DNA of 64,000 bases from Serendipita indica DSM 11827 (GCA_910890315.1 CAJVGD010000011.1:186001-250000); one strand, 5' to 3'. Shown: positions 1 through 11,641, numbered from the stretch's first letter. Notes: generated by a model not told the origin, from the sequence alone. Program-made: numbers and translations.

Positions 1-1071
1 TCCTCGAGGTTCGCAGTGACGCGCACCTCCAAAAGCGTTGCTCCGCTAGCTCCAACTTCCCAAATCCGTCAACTACGATTAGCGGCAAATCCGCAATCAC
101 AGTTGAGTCTGGCAAGACTTTCGATGGTATGTGACAATCATCCATATATTTCACGTGGCTGAGTGGTTCCATAGGTGGCAACAAGCGCTACGACCGAGGA
201 TCTGGCGCTTGCAGCGGTCAATCTGAAGGTGGCGACTCTGATGCTGGTGAGTCGCTTCTAGCAACTCTATCCAAAGCTTATTCTACGTAGTCTTCATCGT
301 CAAGGCTGGTGGAACGTTGAAGAATGTTGTCATTGGCAAGGTAGGGCCTTATAACATCTATGTAGGGTTCACCTGACTTCTTTTGACAAGAATCAAGCGG
401 AAGGTGTCCATTGTACCGGGTGTAGGTGACATTATTGCAGCACTGTGGCATACGCTAACACGTAGTAGACTGTACACTCCAGAACGTTTGGTTTGAGGAC
501 GTGTGTGAGGATGCGATTACCATCAAGGGAGACAGTAAGTCCTCGTATTCAGACTACCCAGATATACTCAATTAGCATCTCACTTCACAGAGGCCGGCCA
601 GACGTCGCAGATTATCGGAGGTGGCGCCCTCAAGGCCTCAGATAAGGTCATTCAGCACAATGGTTGTGGTACTGTCAAGGTTCGTATTTACGTTGATTGA
701 GCTTGAATAACGGCCGATTTTTTCTAGATCACAAACTTTTACGCCAAAACATACGGAAAGCTCTACCGCTCTTGCGGAAATGTCGGTCTCTTTCTCCTCA
801 TGGGTCGATACATGCTAATTCCCGCGCAGTGCAAGACCCAATGCCAACGCAAGGTCATTATCAGCGGCGTCGAGGCTCGTGGCGGGTATGAGCAGTTGTC
901 CCATAATATGACGTGTGCTGATGTCCTCCCAGAAACGACCTCGCTGGTATCAACAAGAACTACGGCGACACCGCAAGCATCACCAACTCCTGCTACGACA
1001 CTGCACATCCATGCGTGCTCTATGATGGAAATTCTACAGGCGCCGAACCTAAGAAGCTGGGTTACTGCTAA
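1..1071 (+). CDS. Secreted pectate lyase, family PL3, 5' partial (copy 1)
   Basis: Cleaves pectate by beta-elimination outside the cell. The start and signal peptide lie before the window. The first visible residues carry a Lys-Arg just before a Cys, as in copy 2, which looks like a Kex2-type propeptide cut. Exons read through [50 protein letters not shown] and end [15 protein letters not shown]; this Cys-rich beta-helix pattern is typical of fungal PL3. Introns include 127-174, about 248-291, 341-390, about 785-826 and about 888-938. The intron at 341-390 is absent from copy 2, while the last intron of copy 2 is absent here. Copy 2 lies 1.05 kb downstream in the same direction. The assignment is firm at family level; substrate details are inferred. 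Confidence 0.88.
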
Positions 1072-2119
1072 AATCTCTCTCGCGTTGTGCATGTACTCGA
1101 TGGCCAAACCGACCTTGGTCCATATACCTCCAAATTCACTCGTTGCCACATTATTTTGCTGCATTGAGGTCAAAGGGTCTTCTGGCAAACGCTCGCGAGA
1201 TTGAGACTGAGACGGAGATAATCCATAACTATCGATGTGCCATGCATCAAAAGAGTGGACTGGATTCTTCATTCGAAGCAGAAATCTTCAGTATGCTGTC
1301 AAAACGTCAAAGCAACTAGTCGTCTCTCACAACTACTTCGTCCATCAGATCCCGTCCCCATGCGCCCTGCCACCCGAAGTTGAGAGATGCCACCACCTTC
1401 GCGCTCAAAGACTCCGCAGCCTCACGTGAAAGAATATTCTCCACGAACTCTCAGATTCTTCAATAGGGAAGCATATTTCACGGCAGCCACTCGAGGGGAG
1501 CGGGCCGGGTGGGTGCTTTAGTCCGGGCAGTTGCTATTCATCTGGCGGATATACACACGTACCAGTCACGCTGTTTGCCGTGAGATCTAAATTCTATGTT
1601 GCAGCGGCTTAGACGCGGCTCTAAAAATTCTGGCTTGGCAAGGGCTATGAACATGATTCTTCCGGATCCCCGCAAGAGGATCCCCGCACGACCCGGCAAA
1701 AATAGATGCATAGAACCGTGACTAGCAAAGTCGAATTCATTGCGGCTCCCGGTTCCACTGTACCAGTCACGCTTCCTTGACTGGTCAGCGAATAGGCAGT
1801 AGTTTTCAATTTCGAGCAATCAAGATTGGCAAAGTTATTCGAATAACCTATGTTCCGACGGAAATTTATGCGAGTTATAACCTCCCCAGCTGGTCTGATC
1901 CCTCAAATGCAACGGGCCGCTTTGATCCAACAACTAGTAAGTTCGGTCACGAGGAGCATAATTCTGCGGTTAAAGTGGCCCGCATACTTCATTTTTGAGC
2001 CATGCTTGGGACTTCATAAAGGTTATGCAAGGAGTCTGTCCAGCTCTGTCAGGCCTCCCTTGTCCGAGGACATCCACGCGTACAATTGCTGATTTTATTC
2101 TCCAAAACTCGAATCTCAG
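1072..2119. other. Intergenic spacer between pectate lyase copies
   Basis: I see no convincing gene here; the open frames are short and lack family features. A 14-base direct repeat (GTACCAGTCACGCT) occurs at 1559-1572 and 1760-1773. A short doubled block, GGATCCCCGCA-like, lies near 1665-1695. The last ~150 bases should hold the promoter of copy 2, with a weak TATA-like CATAAAG near 2018-2024. Confidence 0.5.
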
Positions 2120-3250
2120 ATGTGGAAAGCTCTCGTCTTGCTCGCCCTCTGTACTCACAGCCTTGCGGCTGTCTTGGAAGCTCGCACGGATGTCAACCTG
2201 AACAAACGATGCTCGGCCAGTTCCACATTTCCTAGTCCCTCATCTACCGTCTCCAGCAGCTCTCCGATTACTGTAGCCGCTGGTGCTACATACGATGGTA
2301 TAGAACGTTGGGTATCATGACGTGTTCTATGCTCATGAGTCTGATAGGTGGAAACAAGCGCTTCGATAGAGGCTCTGGTGCATGTACAGGCGATGCGGAG
2401 GGTGGTGACGCTGACGCTGGTGAGAAGCGAAATCAAAAACATCTGGCCAATACTAATCTCTGCACGTAGTCTTCATTGTCAAAGCCGGAGGAACATTGAA
2501 GAATGTCGTTATTGGGAAGAATCAAGCAGAAGGAATTCATTGCACAGGATGTAAGTGAAAGGAGCGAAGTAGTCGAGCGCCAAGCTAACGCGGGGTAGAT
2601 TGCACACTGCAGAACGTTTGGTTCGAGGATGTGTGCGAGGATGCCATCACAATCAAAGGCGACAGTAGGTGGCCTGACTGAGTCTGATCTCTCAATACTC
2701 ATCAGTGACCCCACAGCTGCCGGGCAAGTCTCTCAAATCATAGGGGGCGGCGCGCTCAAAGCATCTGACAAGATTATTCAACACAACGGCTGTGGTACCG
2801 TCAAGGTTCGTACCTACGTTGATTCAGCTTGAATAATGGTCCATTTTTTTTCTAGATCACAAACTTTTATGCCCGCACGTATGGCAAGGTCTACCGCTCT
2901 TGTGGCAACGTAAGTATCTTGTGAAGCACATTCGCACTAATTGACATTTATAATTTATCAGTGCAGCTCTCAATGTCAGCGAAAGGTCATTGTCAGCGGT
3001 GTCGAGGCTCGCGACGGGTAAAGATGGTGCCTATTTTTCGGACCATTTTGACCATTTCCCCGCAGGAATGAAATTGTGGGTATTAATAAGAACTACGGGG
3101 ACACTGCGAGTATCAGCAATGCCTGCTACGACACTGCGCACCCCTGCGTGATCTACGACGGCAACTCTACCGGTACGTCTCATAAAACTACAGAGTATTG
3201 TCTCATTGGAAGAAACAGGTGCTGAGCCTAAGAAGGTTGGCTACTGCTAG
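2120..3250 (+). CDS. Secreted pectate lyase, family PL3 (copy 2)
   Basis: Complete paralogue of copy 1. The ATG at 2120 opens a clear signal peptide ([17 protein letters not shown]), followed by a short propeptide ending in Lys-Arg at residue 30, then Cys. Conserved blocks are [77 protein letters not shown] and [14 protein letters not shown], ending AEPKKVGYC. The many Cys and the beta-helix spacing are those of PL3 pectate lyases, about 240 residues long. The last intron, 3173-3218, is missing in copy 1; the copy 1 intron at 341-390 is missing here. The copies read as a tandem duplication. A plant cell wall degrading role is inferred from the family. Confidence 0.92.
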
Positions 3251-3714
3251 GCCCTCACCCATACGCGTGTTTCGTAAATACCATCGTCCAATGCGTTCTC
3301 TCATATCTAGTGTTGACGTAAGGCTTAAATTGTGGTTATAAGGTCCGAGTCGTGCATAGCCAACAATGTGCCTCTTGTTTATGCTCATCCATAGGCTGTG
3401 ACTGCACGTTCCCCATCATTTTAGCCCGTATTTCAGCCGGCTATATTCTATTAGGGTCTCTGGCTTTCTTTGAAGACTACCCTTGGCTCCTAAACGAGCG
3501 TTCAACTATTGAAAGTTGTTGAACAATTAAAAGTTGCAGGATTCGAAAGCGAAATGTCTGCCATGGCTGGTTGCGCATCTTCTTGGTCCTTCCTTCCTCA
3601 GCGCCAGCCGTGGCGGTCACCAGCCCAGCGCATCTCCTGTATCGATCTCGTCCTATATACGTGTATTTTCCCTTGTTCTTTCTTTAGCACTCGCTACCAG
3701 CGATCCAGTCTAGG
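3251..3714. other. Intergenic region upstream of the Clp1-like gene
   Basis: No gene is supported. A pyrimidine-rich stretch (about 3655-3690) and a TATATACG-like site near 3653 lie just before the ATG at 3715 and may be promoter or leader sequence. Confidence 0.4.
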
Positions 3715-5130
3715 ATGTCGAGTGACTATCCACCCGCCTTTGACGACACGCCAGCAACCTGGGTTGAATCACCACCCAGTACACCCGAATCGTACATTAC
3801 TGGAGATGGAGGCTCGCTTCCGCCTTCTCCTGGAGGACGCGAGCGTGTTTTGCCACGAGAGCGACGTGCCTTTAGCGTAGACGCCGCGCTGGATCGCAAG
3901 CGACAGATTGTCGCGGATATATCGTCTGCAACGAGTGGGGTAGTTGACCTGACAACATCTGACGAGTCTCAAGAGGAAGATATGCGTCCGCACAAACCTT
4001 TTGGTGAGCCTTTCAGTTGCTTGCCACATCACCTTCCCATTCTGGCGTTGCTCAGCGAATGAAGCCATTCTCACAAATTTGCTTCATCTAGGACTCATGG
4101 GGGTCGCAGAGGCTTGGGGAACGTTTGCTACGAGCAATCGCCTTTGGTTTCCGATACCGCATGCATGGCGAGACATTCCAGAGCTGGAAGGCACGGCCAT
4201 CTACTTCAACAAGTACCCATCCCCATACCTTCAACGAGCCTTCCCCAATGTTGAGCGGATACACGAATTGGAGCCGTCCATTAGCAATCTGGATCTTCTC
4301 CGTTGTCGGAAAAATATTACCACAATCGGCGCCAAGTATGTGCAAACTTCTTATCAAGCCCCTACTAGATATTGACGAACGCCGCTAGACTATTAGCTAC
4401 CCTGCGGCGAACGATCGTCCCCAGCTCCACTATCTCGGCTACAGACACCGAAATCCGAATACAGGTCGAAGAGACTCCGCCACAAAACCCATTCCCATCC
4501 CACCTCCTGATCATTGAGCAAGATCCTCCCATCCGTGGCGAGCGCCACCGCACATTTGTTCCAATTCACGACGTCGTCTTCTTGTGCTTTGTCAGTGGCA
4601 TCAAGCTTCCAGACCGGGTCCATTCCCGACCGGTCCAAAAGGGCGGAAAGATCGAGATCACAGTTCCCATAGCGCGTTTCGGGATGCCAAGTCCTGTTCT
4701 TTTCGAGGCTTTACTCACATGGATGTACTCCGCGCAAGATACGCCGAGCCATATGATGTTCTTTGACAACCATCTCGCTTATGCAGGTTTGCCGCCAAAC
4801 GCTCGACAGGAAGCGATGAACAACCTCCCTCGACTATTGAGGCTCCCTTTCTTACGAAACGAAGACAAGAACACGTGGGAGGAATGGGCAAAGCATACCG
4901 AGGGACGAATGGCTGCACAGGTGAGTGCTACGCGTCCGGGTCATATCAACGTCTAACGAACATCTCAGTGGGCTATGACATACACCTACGAGCGATTAAT
5001 CAACCTAATGAAAGATGCAAATCTCCAGTATGAAAACCTCGTGTCGATACAGATCCACGACAATGTCTTGGAAGCCGCGCTTCTCTTGTGTCGTAGAGTG
5101 GGTACAGTCTCTACTTACCTATCACTCTAA
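3715..5130 (+). CDS. Clampless1 (Clp1)-like protein
   Basis: Clp1-type proteins are basidiomycete-specific regulators first tied to clamp-cell and dikaryon development; the molecular activity is unknown. Exons are 3715-4003, 4092-4335, 4389-4920 and 4969-5130, with in-phase GT..AG introns. The N-terminal ~95 residues are Pro/Ser rich. The core then matches what I recall of the family: FPIPHAWRDIPELEGTAIYF, NKYPSPYLQRAFPNVERI, IQVEETPPQNPFPSHLLI, FVPIHDVVFLCFVSGIKL, then PSPVLFEALLTWMY. The C-terminus is helical (WAMTYTYERLINLMKDAN). An alternative 3' end, splicing at the GGGTACAG near 5098, cannot be excluded. Family naming rests on remembered motifs, hence moderate confidence; that this is a real multi-exon gene is clear. 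Confidence 0.68.
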
Positions 5131-5588
5131 CCTATATCCACAGGTTTTGCTGAGTGCAATGTGCCTTAGCGTCGTGAGGGATCACCTGGTTTGAGGCGGT
5201 TTACTCGCAATCCATTGCAGAACAAAATCCATGTATTTCATCGAATATCAACTGTTCGTCGTGTTATCTTTGCAATTTGCTGATTGGAAGTTAAACTTGG
5301 ACCCCAACCTCTACGGCAACCATCATCCTGTCCGGCAATAAATGGGAGGCTGACAGAAGAAATGCGACTCTTTAGCCCGTATGCAGATATATATGACAGA
5401 CTCGACTTTCCTTCTAGCCGTGCATACAGATTGAGATGGCTTTCGTGAAATTATGAATCATACGCGCCTTGCAAAAGAATTGCACTGAATGATTTACACG
5501 TTTTGGCTCGATAACTGACGGCTAGCGCGGCTCGACGTCACCAACACAAGGGAGCCCCATACACAACTCTGTCTCAACCGCAACCCCA
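5131..5588. other. Intergenic region
   Basis: No gene seen. It holds the 3' flank of the Clp1-like gene and the presumed promoter of the DUF726 gene; no strong TATA or repeat stands out. Confidence 0.4.
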
Positions 5589-7512
5589 ATGGAGGACAAG
5601 GAATTAACACAGATACTCACAGATAACGAAATATCAGAGCTAGTTGCTCTTGTCTGTACGTTCGAGCTGCTCAATATGCTTTAAGGCGCTAACCAACGCC
5701 TTGCAGCAAGTATAATGGAGGCAATGAGGAGCAAGCTCGAGCTTACCCTTAACGCGAAGAGGAGAAAATCTACTATTTTGGAGATTGGATGGAGTAATCC
5801 TAATTTGCAGAATGAGCAAGATCCGTCGACGGCAGCTCCCTCAAACCCCAAGGTAGAGGAACTCGAAGTAGAAGTGGACAAGAAGCTTCAGGAAGCTCGT
5901 CCACATGCAATCAAGAGCTTTTCAGAATGGCAAGAAGCAACACTTCATCGCATTCTCGAGGCTATTCACAAGCATACTGGAGGGAACAGAGTTGCCTCCA
6001 ACCACGTGGAGATCGTAGATAGCGCGCCAAATACCACCGAACAAGATGCTCTCAAGCACTGGTATCCAAGCTTCGACACTCGCCTCGCCTCTATGCTTGA
6101 TACCCACACGGCCTCTCTGACGCTTCATTCACTCCTTCTGCTCGCAATATCCCTCGAGATATACGATCCTCGCTCCCGAACACTTCTCCTATATGTCTGC
6201 AGCTCGCTAAGAGTTCCAGTTTCAGTACTGTTGCGGCAAGAGTCTGGCACGGCACGGTTCCTACTGGCGTCAGTAGATTCAAAGCAACAGCAACAGGCAA
6301 CACTTGCTCCTACGAGTCAAATGTCGGCCGATTCGTATGTGCAGCAAAGGGCCGATGCCACTCAGACTTCTCGGCGGTGGAAAGTGGGTTTAGCTACAGT
6401 CGGTGGGGCGGTTCTCATCGGAGTCACTGGAGGACTCGCAGCTCCACTTGTAGCTGCGGGACTGGGTACTCTCCTTGGAGGAATAGGACTGGGCGGAACA
6501 GTCGCAGCTGGCTACCTTGGCGCTATGGCCGCTAGTGCACCTCTTGTTGGAGGATTGTTTGGCGCATACGGCGGCAAAATGTCTGGGGAAATGATGAAGC
6601 GATACGCCGATGAGGTGAGCTATTACACATGGCTAGGACTTGGTGTAACATCCCAAAAGGTCGAAGATTTTGCATTCCTCCCCCTACATCCAAAGCTAGA
6701 AAGCAAACTTCGAGTCACCGTGTGCATCTCTGGGTGGCTTACACAGGATGATCAAGTGAAGAGCCCTTGGATGACGTTTAACGACTCAGCCAATGTCTAT
6801 GCGTTGCGATGGGTATGCTCAAAGTGGCCATGGAAGCATAATTAGCTTAAAAGCATCATAGGAAATGAAGGCCCTGCTCGAACTCGGGTCTGCGATCGAG
6901 ACGCTTGTGCGACAGTACGCTATTGGGTACATCAAGTCTGAAATCATCAAACGAACAGTTCTTGCGTCTCTATGGTCGGCCCTGTGGCCACTAGGTCTCC
7001 TCAAATTCGCCCGTATCGTAGATAACCCCTTCAATGTGGCAAAAAATCGTTCTGAGAAGACCGGTCTCATACTTGCAGATGCCATCATTCATCGTGCCCA
7101 AGGAAAGCGACCTATCAGCCTCATTGGATTCTCGCTTGGTGCGAGGGTGATTTACAGCTGTCTACTTAGCCTTGCAGAACGAAAGGCTTTTGGACTGGTA
7201 GAGACTGTCGTCCTGATGGGCGCCCCGGTACCAAGCGCAACAGAGACCTGGACACTGATGCGTGCTGTAGTCAGTGGGAGACTAGTCAATGCGTATGCCT
7301 CGGAAGATTGGGTGCTCGGCTTCTTATATCGGACGAGTGCCATCCAGCTTGGCGTGGCTGGGCTGCAGCCAATAGAGGGCGTCGAAGGAGTGGAGAATTT
7401 TGACGTTGGAGATGTCATTGATGGCCATTTGAGCTACGCTTACAGCACGCAGGCTATTGTTACTCGTATTCTAGATGCGGACCTAGCTCAGAACATAACA
7501 TTAACTGTATAA
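5589..7512 (+). CDS. DUF726 / TMCO4-like alpha/beta-hydrolase membrane protein
   Basis: Three exons, 5589-~5655, ~5705-6812 and 6862-7512, join in phase (…ALRW then EMKALLELG…). The ATG at 5589 is in frame through the first intron and adds MEDKELTQILTDNEISELVA. The middle holds a glycine-rich hydrophobic segment (VGLATVGGAVLIGVTGGLAA and onward, roughly residues 245-310) followed by GGKMSGEMMKRYADEV, the hallmark of DUF726. The last exon has a serine-hydrolase nucleophile elbow, LIGFSLGARV (GxSxG). The family includes human TMCO4 and yeast Mil1; Mil1 binds the AP-1 clathrin adaptor. The lipid or protein substrate is unknown. Length near 610 aa fits the family. The next gene starts 63 bp downstream on the same strand. 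Confidence 0.85.
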
Positions 7513-7575
7513 TTGTTGAGTTTACTTTATACTCCAACATATTTGCCTCGGACCGTACATGTTTGAGGGATTATT

Positions 7576-8898
7576 TTGCGAAGCGCCCCATGTTCACAAG
7601 GATTCCTGGACCCACCCACAAAGTCGCCTTTGTCCGTTTCAACGCCAATCGAATGGACCTGCGACTCGGGGGTTCTATCCGCTCTAGGGGTTCCACTCGA
7701 GGCAGCACCGGCTGCAACGCTGGCGTTTCTGTATCTTTTGTTGGCCATCTTCACCCTGACGTTCAAACCGTCACCATTCATCCTCAACACGCGTATTTTG
7801 CTCTGTTCAGCCTCATCTTACTGGTTCTGGAGATTTGGATTCACGTACGACGTTCCGACCCGTCTCGTTGAGTCTGGTGTCGCGATCATCTGCGCGTATG
7901 GAATCTTCCGCAACATTGAAACAGGCTTTGCGTACCTGTTAGAACCAGTTCCTAGATGGATTATCAACGGAGAAACGCAAAAGCTGCCAGACACATTTGT
8001 GTGGCGTGTCATCTGGAGCCTTGATCTCCTCTTCAGCATGCGGGGCACAAGTTACCTCCCAAATACCCACTGGAACTTCGCCCCGGCCTCGCTCGTCTCG
8101 CCTAAGCACCGTAAGACACGGCTCACCTTCTTTCGACAAAAGTTGGCCTCGCTTGCGGGCCAGTTTTTGCTCCTCGATTTCATTGACACGACTGTCAAGG
8201 CTCGAAAGTGGCCCACGATACCCGATACAATGCACCCTATCACCTCTCTCCCGCTCCTCGAGCAACTTTACTTTGCGACGGCAGTCTGTCTCACAACTGC
8301 ACTGTCCATTTCGACCCCCTATAACACCCTCTCGATTATAATGGTACTATTTGGGTGCCGACCAGAGAGCTGGCCTTCACAATTTGATGACCCATTCCAC
8401 GCCGACTCGCTGCAGGCATTTTGGACGCACAAATGGCATGCGAGCTTTCGACGTATCTTTCTCATGGTCAGCGCTGCCATTGTCGATACATCGCGGATCT
8501 TCATTCCCAACCGACGAGCACTCTCTGCCTTTCGCGGCTTGTGCATTTTCTCCCTCTCCTGTCTTATGCACCTCACGTTGACCTACCGTATTCGTCCGCC
8601 AGGCGTCAACCCGGACCAAGTGCCCTTTTTCGACCGCGAGACTTTTCTCTTCTTCATCCTGCAGCCGATAGGAATGTTGCTAGAGGTTTCACTCGTCCGT
8701 CCGTTCGCCAAAGGATTTTTAGGCGAGAAATCCAGAGGTGTGACCTGGTGTACGCGCGCGTTTGCGTGGATGTGGCTACTCTGGACTGGTCGATACTGGA
8801 GCGATGTGTGGGTCAAGCACGGCCTGTGGGCACCCGGTGAGCGAGTTGTGGGATACTCACTCTTTCGTGGCGTATTGTATGGACAATGGAAGCAGTAA
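7576..8898 (+). CDS. Wax-synthase-domain (MBOAT-like) integral membrane protein
   Basis: A single open frame of 440 aa with about eight hydrophobic segments (for example ATLAFLYLLLAIFTLTF, LYFATAVCLTTALSIS and FLFFILQPIGMLLEVSL). The block WPSQFDDPFHADSLQAFWTH followed by KWHASFRRIF matches the wax-synthase domain (PF13813 type), where an FW..WH..FR motif sits near the active site. In basidiomycetes such proteins are often listed as wax synthase or as acyl/acetyltransferases of secondary metabolism; the acceptor here cannot be told. The C-terminus (WLLWTGRYWSDVWVKHGLW) is also family-like. The true start could be downstream of 7576. It lies close behind the DUF726 gene, but no shared promoter is implied. 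Confidence 0.8.
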   Translation: MRSAPCSQGFLDPPTKSPLSVSTPIEWTCDSGVLSALGVPLEAAPAATLAFLYLLLAIFTLTFKPSPFILNTRILLCSASSYWFWRFGFTYDVPTRLVESGVAIICAYGIFRNIETGFAYLLEPVPRWIINGETQKLPDTFVWRVIWSLDLLFSMRGTSYLPNTHWNFAPASLVSPKHRKTRLTFFRQKLASLAGQFLLLDFIDTTVKARKWPTIPDTMHPITSLPLLEQLYFATAVCLTTALSISTPYNTLSIIMVLFGCRPESWPSQFDDPFHADSLQAFWTHKWHASFRRIFLMVSAAIVDTSRIFIPNRRALSAFRGLCIFSLSCLMHLTLTYRIRPPGVNPDQVPFFDRETFLFFILQPIGMLLEVSLVRPFAKGFLGEKSRGVTWCTRAFAWMWLLWTGRYWSDVWVKHGLWAPGERVVGYSLFRGVLYGQWKQ

Positions 8899-9024
8899 CG
8901 TATTGTTATAGATCTTCGTTCTCTATATGCTCCCGGAGTAAGGCTTATCCGAGGCCATTACGCCATCCATGAAGCTAGGTGACTAATGAAATGGCGTACT
9001 CATCACGCCTTAGCTCTCTCCACG

Positions 9025-9918
9025 ATGTCAATTCCCGACACTGACACTTTTCCGCATGCGACCGGTGAAGCTTGGAAGACGGTACAGGCGCGCTCGAAGG
9101 AACAGGACCTCGTATTGTGGGGTAGCTGGTTTTGTCCCTTTGTTCAGCGAGTGTGGATTGCATTGGAGGAGAAAGGAACCCCATATCGCTATCATGAGGT
9201 GAGCTTCATATCCGACTTATCGATCAATATCATAACAGTTATCAGGTGAACCCGTACAAGAAGGAGAAGGAGTTTCTTGCGATAAACCCCCTCGGCTTGG
9301 TCCCAGTACGTGATGCGGTCATCGGCAATGCAATTAACTAACGAATAATAGGCCGTTGAGATCAAGGGCAAGGCGACGCTCTGGGAATCTCTGGTTCTAT
9401 TAGAGTATCTAGAAGACGCCTATTCGCATTCTTCTCAATCTCTCTTACCTTCCGATCCAATTGGCCGTGCAAAGGCTCGCCTTTGGATCGACCACATCAG
9501 CAAGAAGATTACTCCTGCGTTCTACACATTTCTTCAGGCCCAAGAAAAAGATAAACAAGACGCTGGTCGAGATAAACTCCTCGACAGTCTACAGACGCTC
9601 ATTCGCGCCATGGCACCTGCTTCCTCTGGACCTTATTTCTTCGGGGAGCAGTTCTCACTGGTAGATATTGCCCTCGTACCTTGGGTCCTCCGCTTCCCGT
9701 CGGTCCTTAAAAAATATCGTGACTTTGAGCTACCGACGCAAGGTACAGAAGAGTGGGCTCGGTTCAAGGTGTGGGAGGATGCTGCTGTTAACAGGGAGAG
9801 CGTCAAGAAGACCACATCGGAAGAAGACAAGTATTTTCATGTTTACAAGCGCTATGCGGAGAACACCACGCAGAGCGAGGTCGCAAAGGCGACTAGGGCG
9901 GGCAAGGCCCTTCCTTAG
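9025..9918 (+). CDS. Glutathione S-transferase, omega-like
   Basis: The ATG at 9025 (MSIPDTDTF) starts a ~250-residue protein in three exons, with introns near 9199-9245 and 9306-9352. The N-terminal thioredoxin-like fold carries Cys37-Pro-Phe (WGSWFCPFVQRVWIALEEKG), the omega-class active-site Cys in place of Tyr/Ser, then NPLGLVPAVEIKGKATLWES for the glutathione gamma-Glu site. The C-terminal helical domain includes GPYFFGEQFSLVDIALVPWV. Likely reactions are glutathione-dependent thiol transfer, dehydroascorbate reduction or S-glutathionyl reduction in the cytosol. It could also be named a glutathionyl-hydroquinone-like GST, but the length and CPF motif favour omega. It is convergent with the BAG gene, 124 bp apart. 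Confidence 0.88.
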
Positions 9919-10042
9919 CTCGTTCTCAATTTGAAGTTCGATAAGTGATTTCATGGAGATGCAGTCCATTATGTCATTCGATAAATACAATGAATGCTGG
10001 TAACCGAGACAAAGATAGCTAAAAAGAACACGGCAAGTAAAA

Positions 10043-11641
10043 TTAGATCATCTCAAAAGTGTCGTGATCCGACTCGGCTAGATCATCCTCGGACGATATC
10101 TCTACGTGGATTGCGTCCTCGACTTCAGACTCTTCGTCAGATGTGTTCGAAACGTCGAGTACTGTAGTCGGAGGGAATTTGTGCGCCATTTCGTTGGCGG
10201 GTTCTGTTGACGCAGGAGCAGCATCGACTACCGGCGAGGGTTGCGATTGTGTTGGCGGTTGATGCGATTCTGCCGTTGACGCGGGGACAGAAGCAGAGGT
10301 TTCGACGGGCGTGGAGACATCTTTAGGCTCGTGAGCTTCTTCGGCAGGGATATCGTTATCGGATACAGTAGCAGCGGCGGCGGCGGTAGGCTCGACTTCC
10401 ATCGAGTTATCTTCAGCTTGCTCAGCGATCAGGGATTCGGTGACTTCGGTTGTCGGGGCGGGAACAGAGTCGGTAACCTCGTCAGGTTCAAAGTCGTAGC
10501 CTGCAACCTCGGTCGTGTCGGCAGTAGGGGCTTCCGTATCAACATCCTCGACGGCGCGCTTCTCTACACCTTCTTCATGAACTGCACGTTCCGTGATGGT
10601 GGAAGAGGAAGAGGACGCCGACTCCTCAATCGGGATGTGGACCTCGACAGGAAGGGTCGCGTTGGAGGAAGTCGCGACAGGTGAAACAGCACCAGCGAGA
10701 CGCTCCGCCACCAATTTTTCTATACGCTCTAGCTCGGCTTCAATTTTGACGACGAGTTGTTTGCGCGCCTCACGGACGCCCTTGAACCCATGGCTCTCGA
10801 CGCCATCGAGCTTGGTCAGCAGCTCGGAGAGTGCGTGATCATAAGCATGAATGGTGGCGTTGACAGCGTTGTAGGCGAGACGAGGGACATCATCTTGACT
10901 GCCTGCCAATCGCTCGAGCGGACCAGTGGGAAAGACAAAGGTGTTGCGCAGAGAGGCAAATGTACGATGGATAGACGTGATTTCGGCGAGTGAGCGGGCG
11001 CGTTCAGGAGCGGCGGACCAGTGGGGTTGGGCTTCTGCATCCTTGGATTTGTCAGTGGCTGGAGCATGCTGAGTTGGACCATCAGTAGCGCGTCCTTTGC
11101 CTTTGTCCTGCTGATATATAGTCAGTATAGGTCCCATACTCGATGTGTTCGAATGACTCACAGATGCAGTAGACGCACGCGTCTCTTCAGAGGCGTCGAC
11201 GGCGACACCAAAGATCTGCGAGAGAACTTGCTCATGGAATGCACGAGCACGTCGCTCCTCTTCTTCTTGGCGAGCCTGACGACGCTTCAAAATCTCTTCG
11301 GGGGCGGGCTGGCGACAGAATCGACGGCCGGCACATCCACCCTCCTGTTGAGTGGGTCCACAGGAGTATTGATGGGGTTGAGAAGGTTGTTGGAAAGCAA
11401 AAATGGGAACGGATTGACGACGTTGCTGCTGCTGCTGACGACGACGAGCAGCCTCTTGCTGAGCAATGGACGCGAGCGCGAGTCTGTGTCTCTGCTCCTC
11501 AAGCTCGAGCTCACGCTGGAATTGCGAGCGACGCTGCTGTTCTTGGAGCGCGGCGACGTATTCTCTACGCTTAAACTCGACGTACGCGTCCTCGGGGTCG
11601 ACGTAGGATTGTGGGTTCACGAAGAAGAGCATGTCGACCAC
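10043..11641 (-). CDS. BAG-domain co-chaperone-like protein (paralogue 1)
   Basis: The N-terminus reads MVDMLFFVNPQSYVDPEDAY, followed by a long Arg/Gln/Glu coiled coil (about residues 20-80). A BAG domain covers roughly residues 222-317 (LAEITSIHRTFASLRNTFVF, AYDHALSELLTKLDGVESHG, then VREARKQLVVKIEAELERIE). BAG domains bind the Hsp70 ATPase domain and promote nucleotide release. The C-terminal ~215 residues are acidic and Pro/Ser/Thr rich. A GT..AG intron of 51 nt (11111-11161) is in frame and stop-free, so the spliced protein is 17 residues shorter than the read-through. The paralogue at 24981-26627 has an intron of equal length at the same place. A TATA box and heat-shock-type element lie upstream. 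Hsp70 partnership is inferred from the domain. Confidence 0.82.
   Translation of the reverse strand: MVDMLFFVNPQSYVDPEDAYVEFKRREYVAALQEQQRRSQFQRELELEEQRHRLALASIAQQEAARRRQQQQQRRQSVPIFAFQQPSQPHQYSCGPTQQEGGCAGRRFCRQPAPEEILKRRQARQEEEERRARAFHEQVLSQIFGVAVDASEETRASTASVSHSNTSSMGPILTIYQQDKGKGRATDGPTQHAPATDKSKDAEAQPHWSAAPERARSLAEITSIHRTFASLRNTFVFPTGPLERLAGSQDDVPRLAYNAVNATIHAYDHALSELLTKLDGVESHGFKGVREARKQLVVKIEAELERIEKLVAERLAGAVSPVATSSNATLPVEVHIPIEESASSSSSTITERAVHEEGVEKRAVEDVDTEAPTADTTEVAGYDFEPDEVTDSVPAPTTEVTESLIAEQAEDNSMEVEPTAAAAATVSDNDIPAEEAHEPKDVSTPVETSASVPASTAESHQPPTQSQPSPVVDAAPASTEPANEMAHKFPPTTVLDVSNTSDEESEVEDAIHVEISSEDDLAESDHDTFEMI

Noticed and set aside
1559-1773. 14-bp direct repeat as a target-site duplication of a small insertion
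   Set aside because: The 187 bp between the copies show no terminal inverted repeats or other element features, and 14 bp is an unusual target length.
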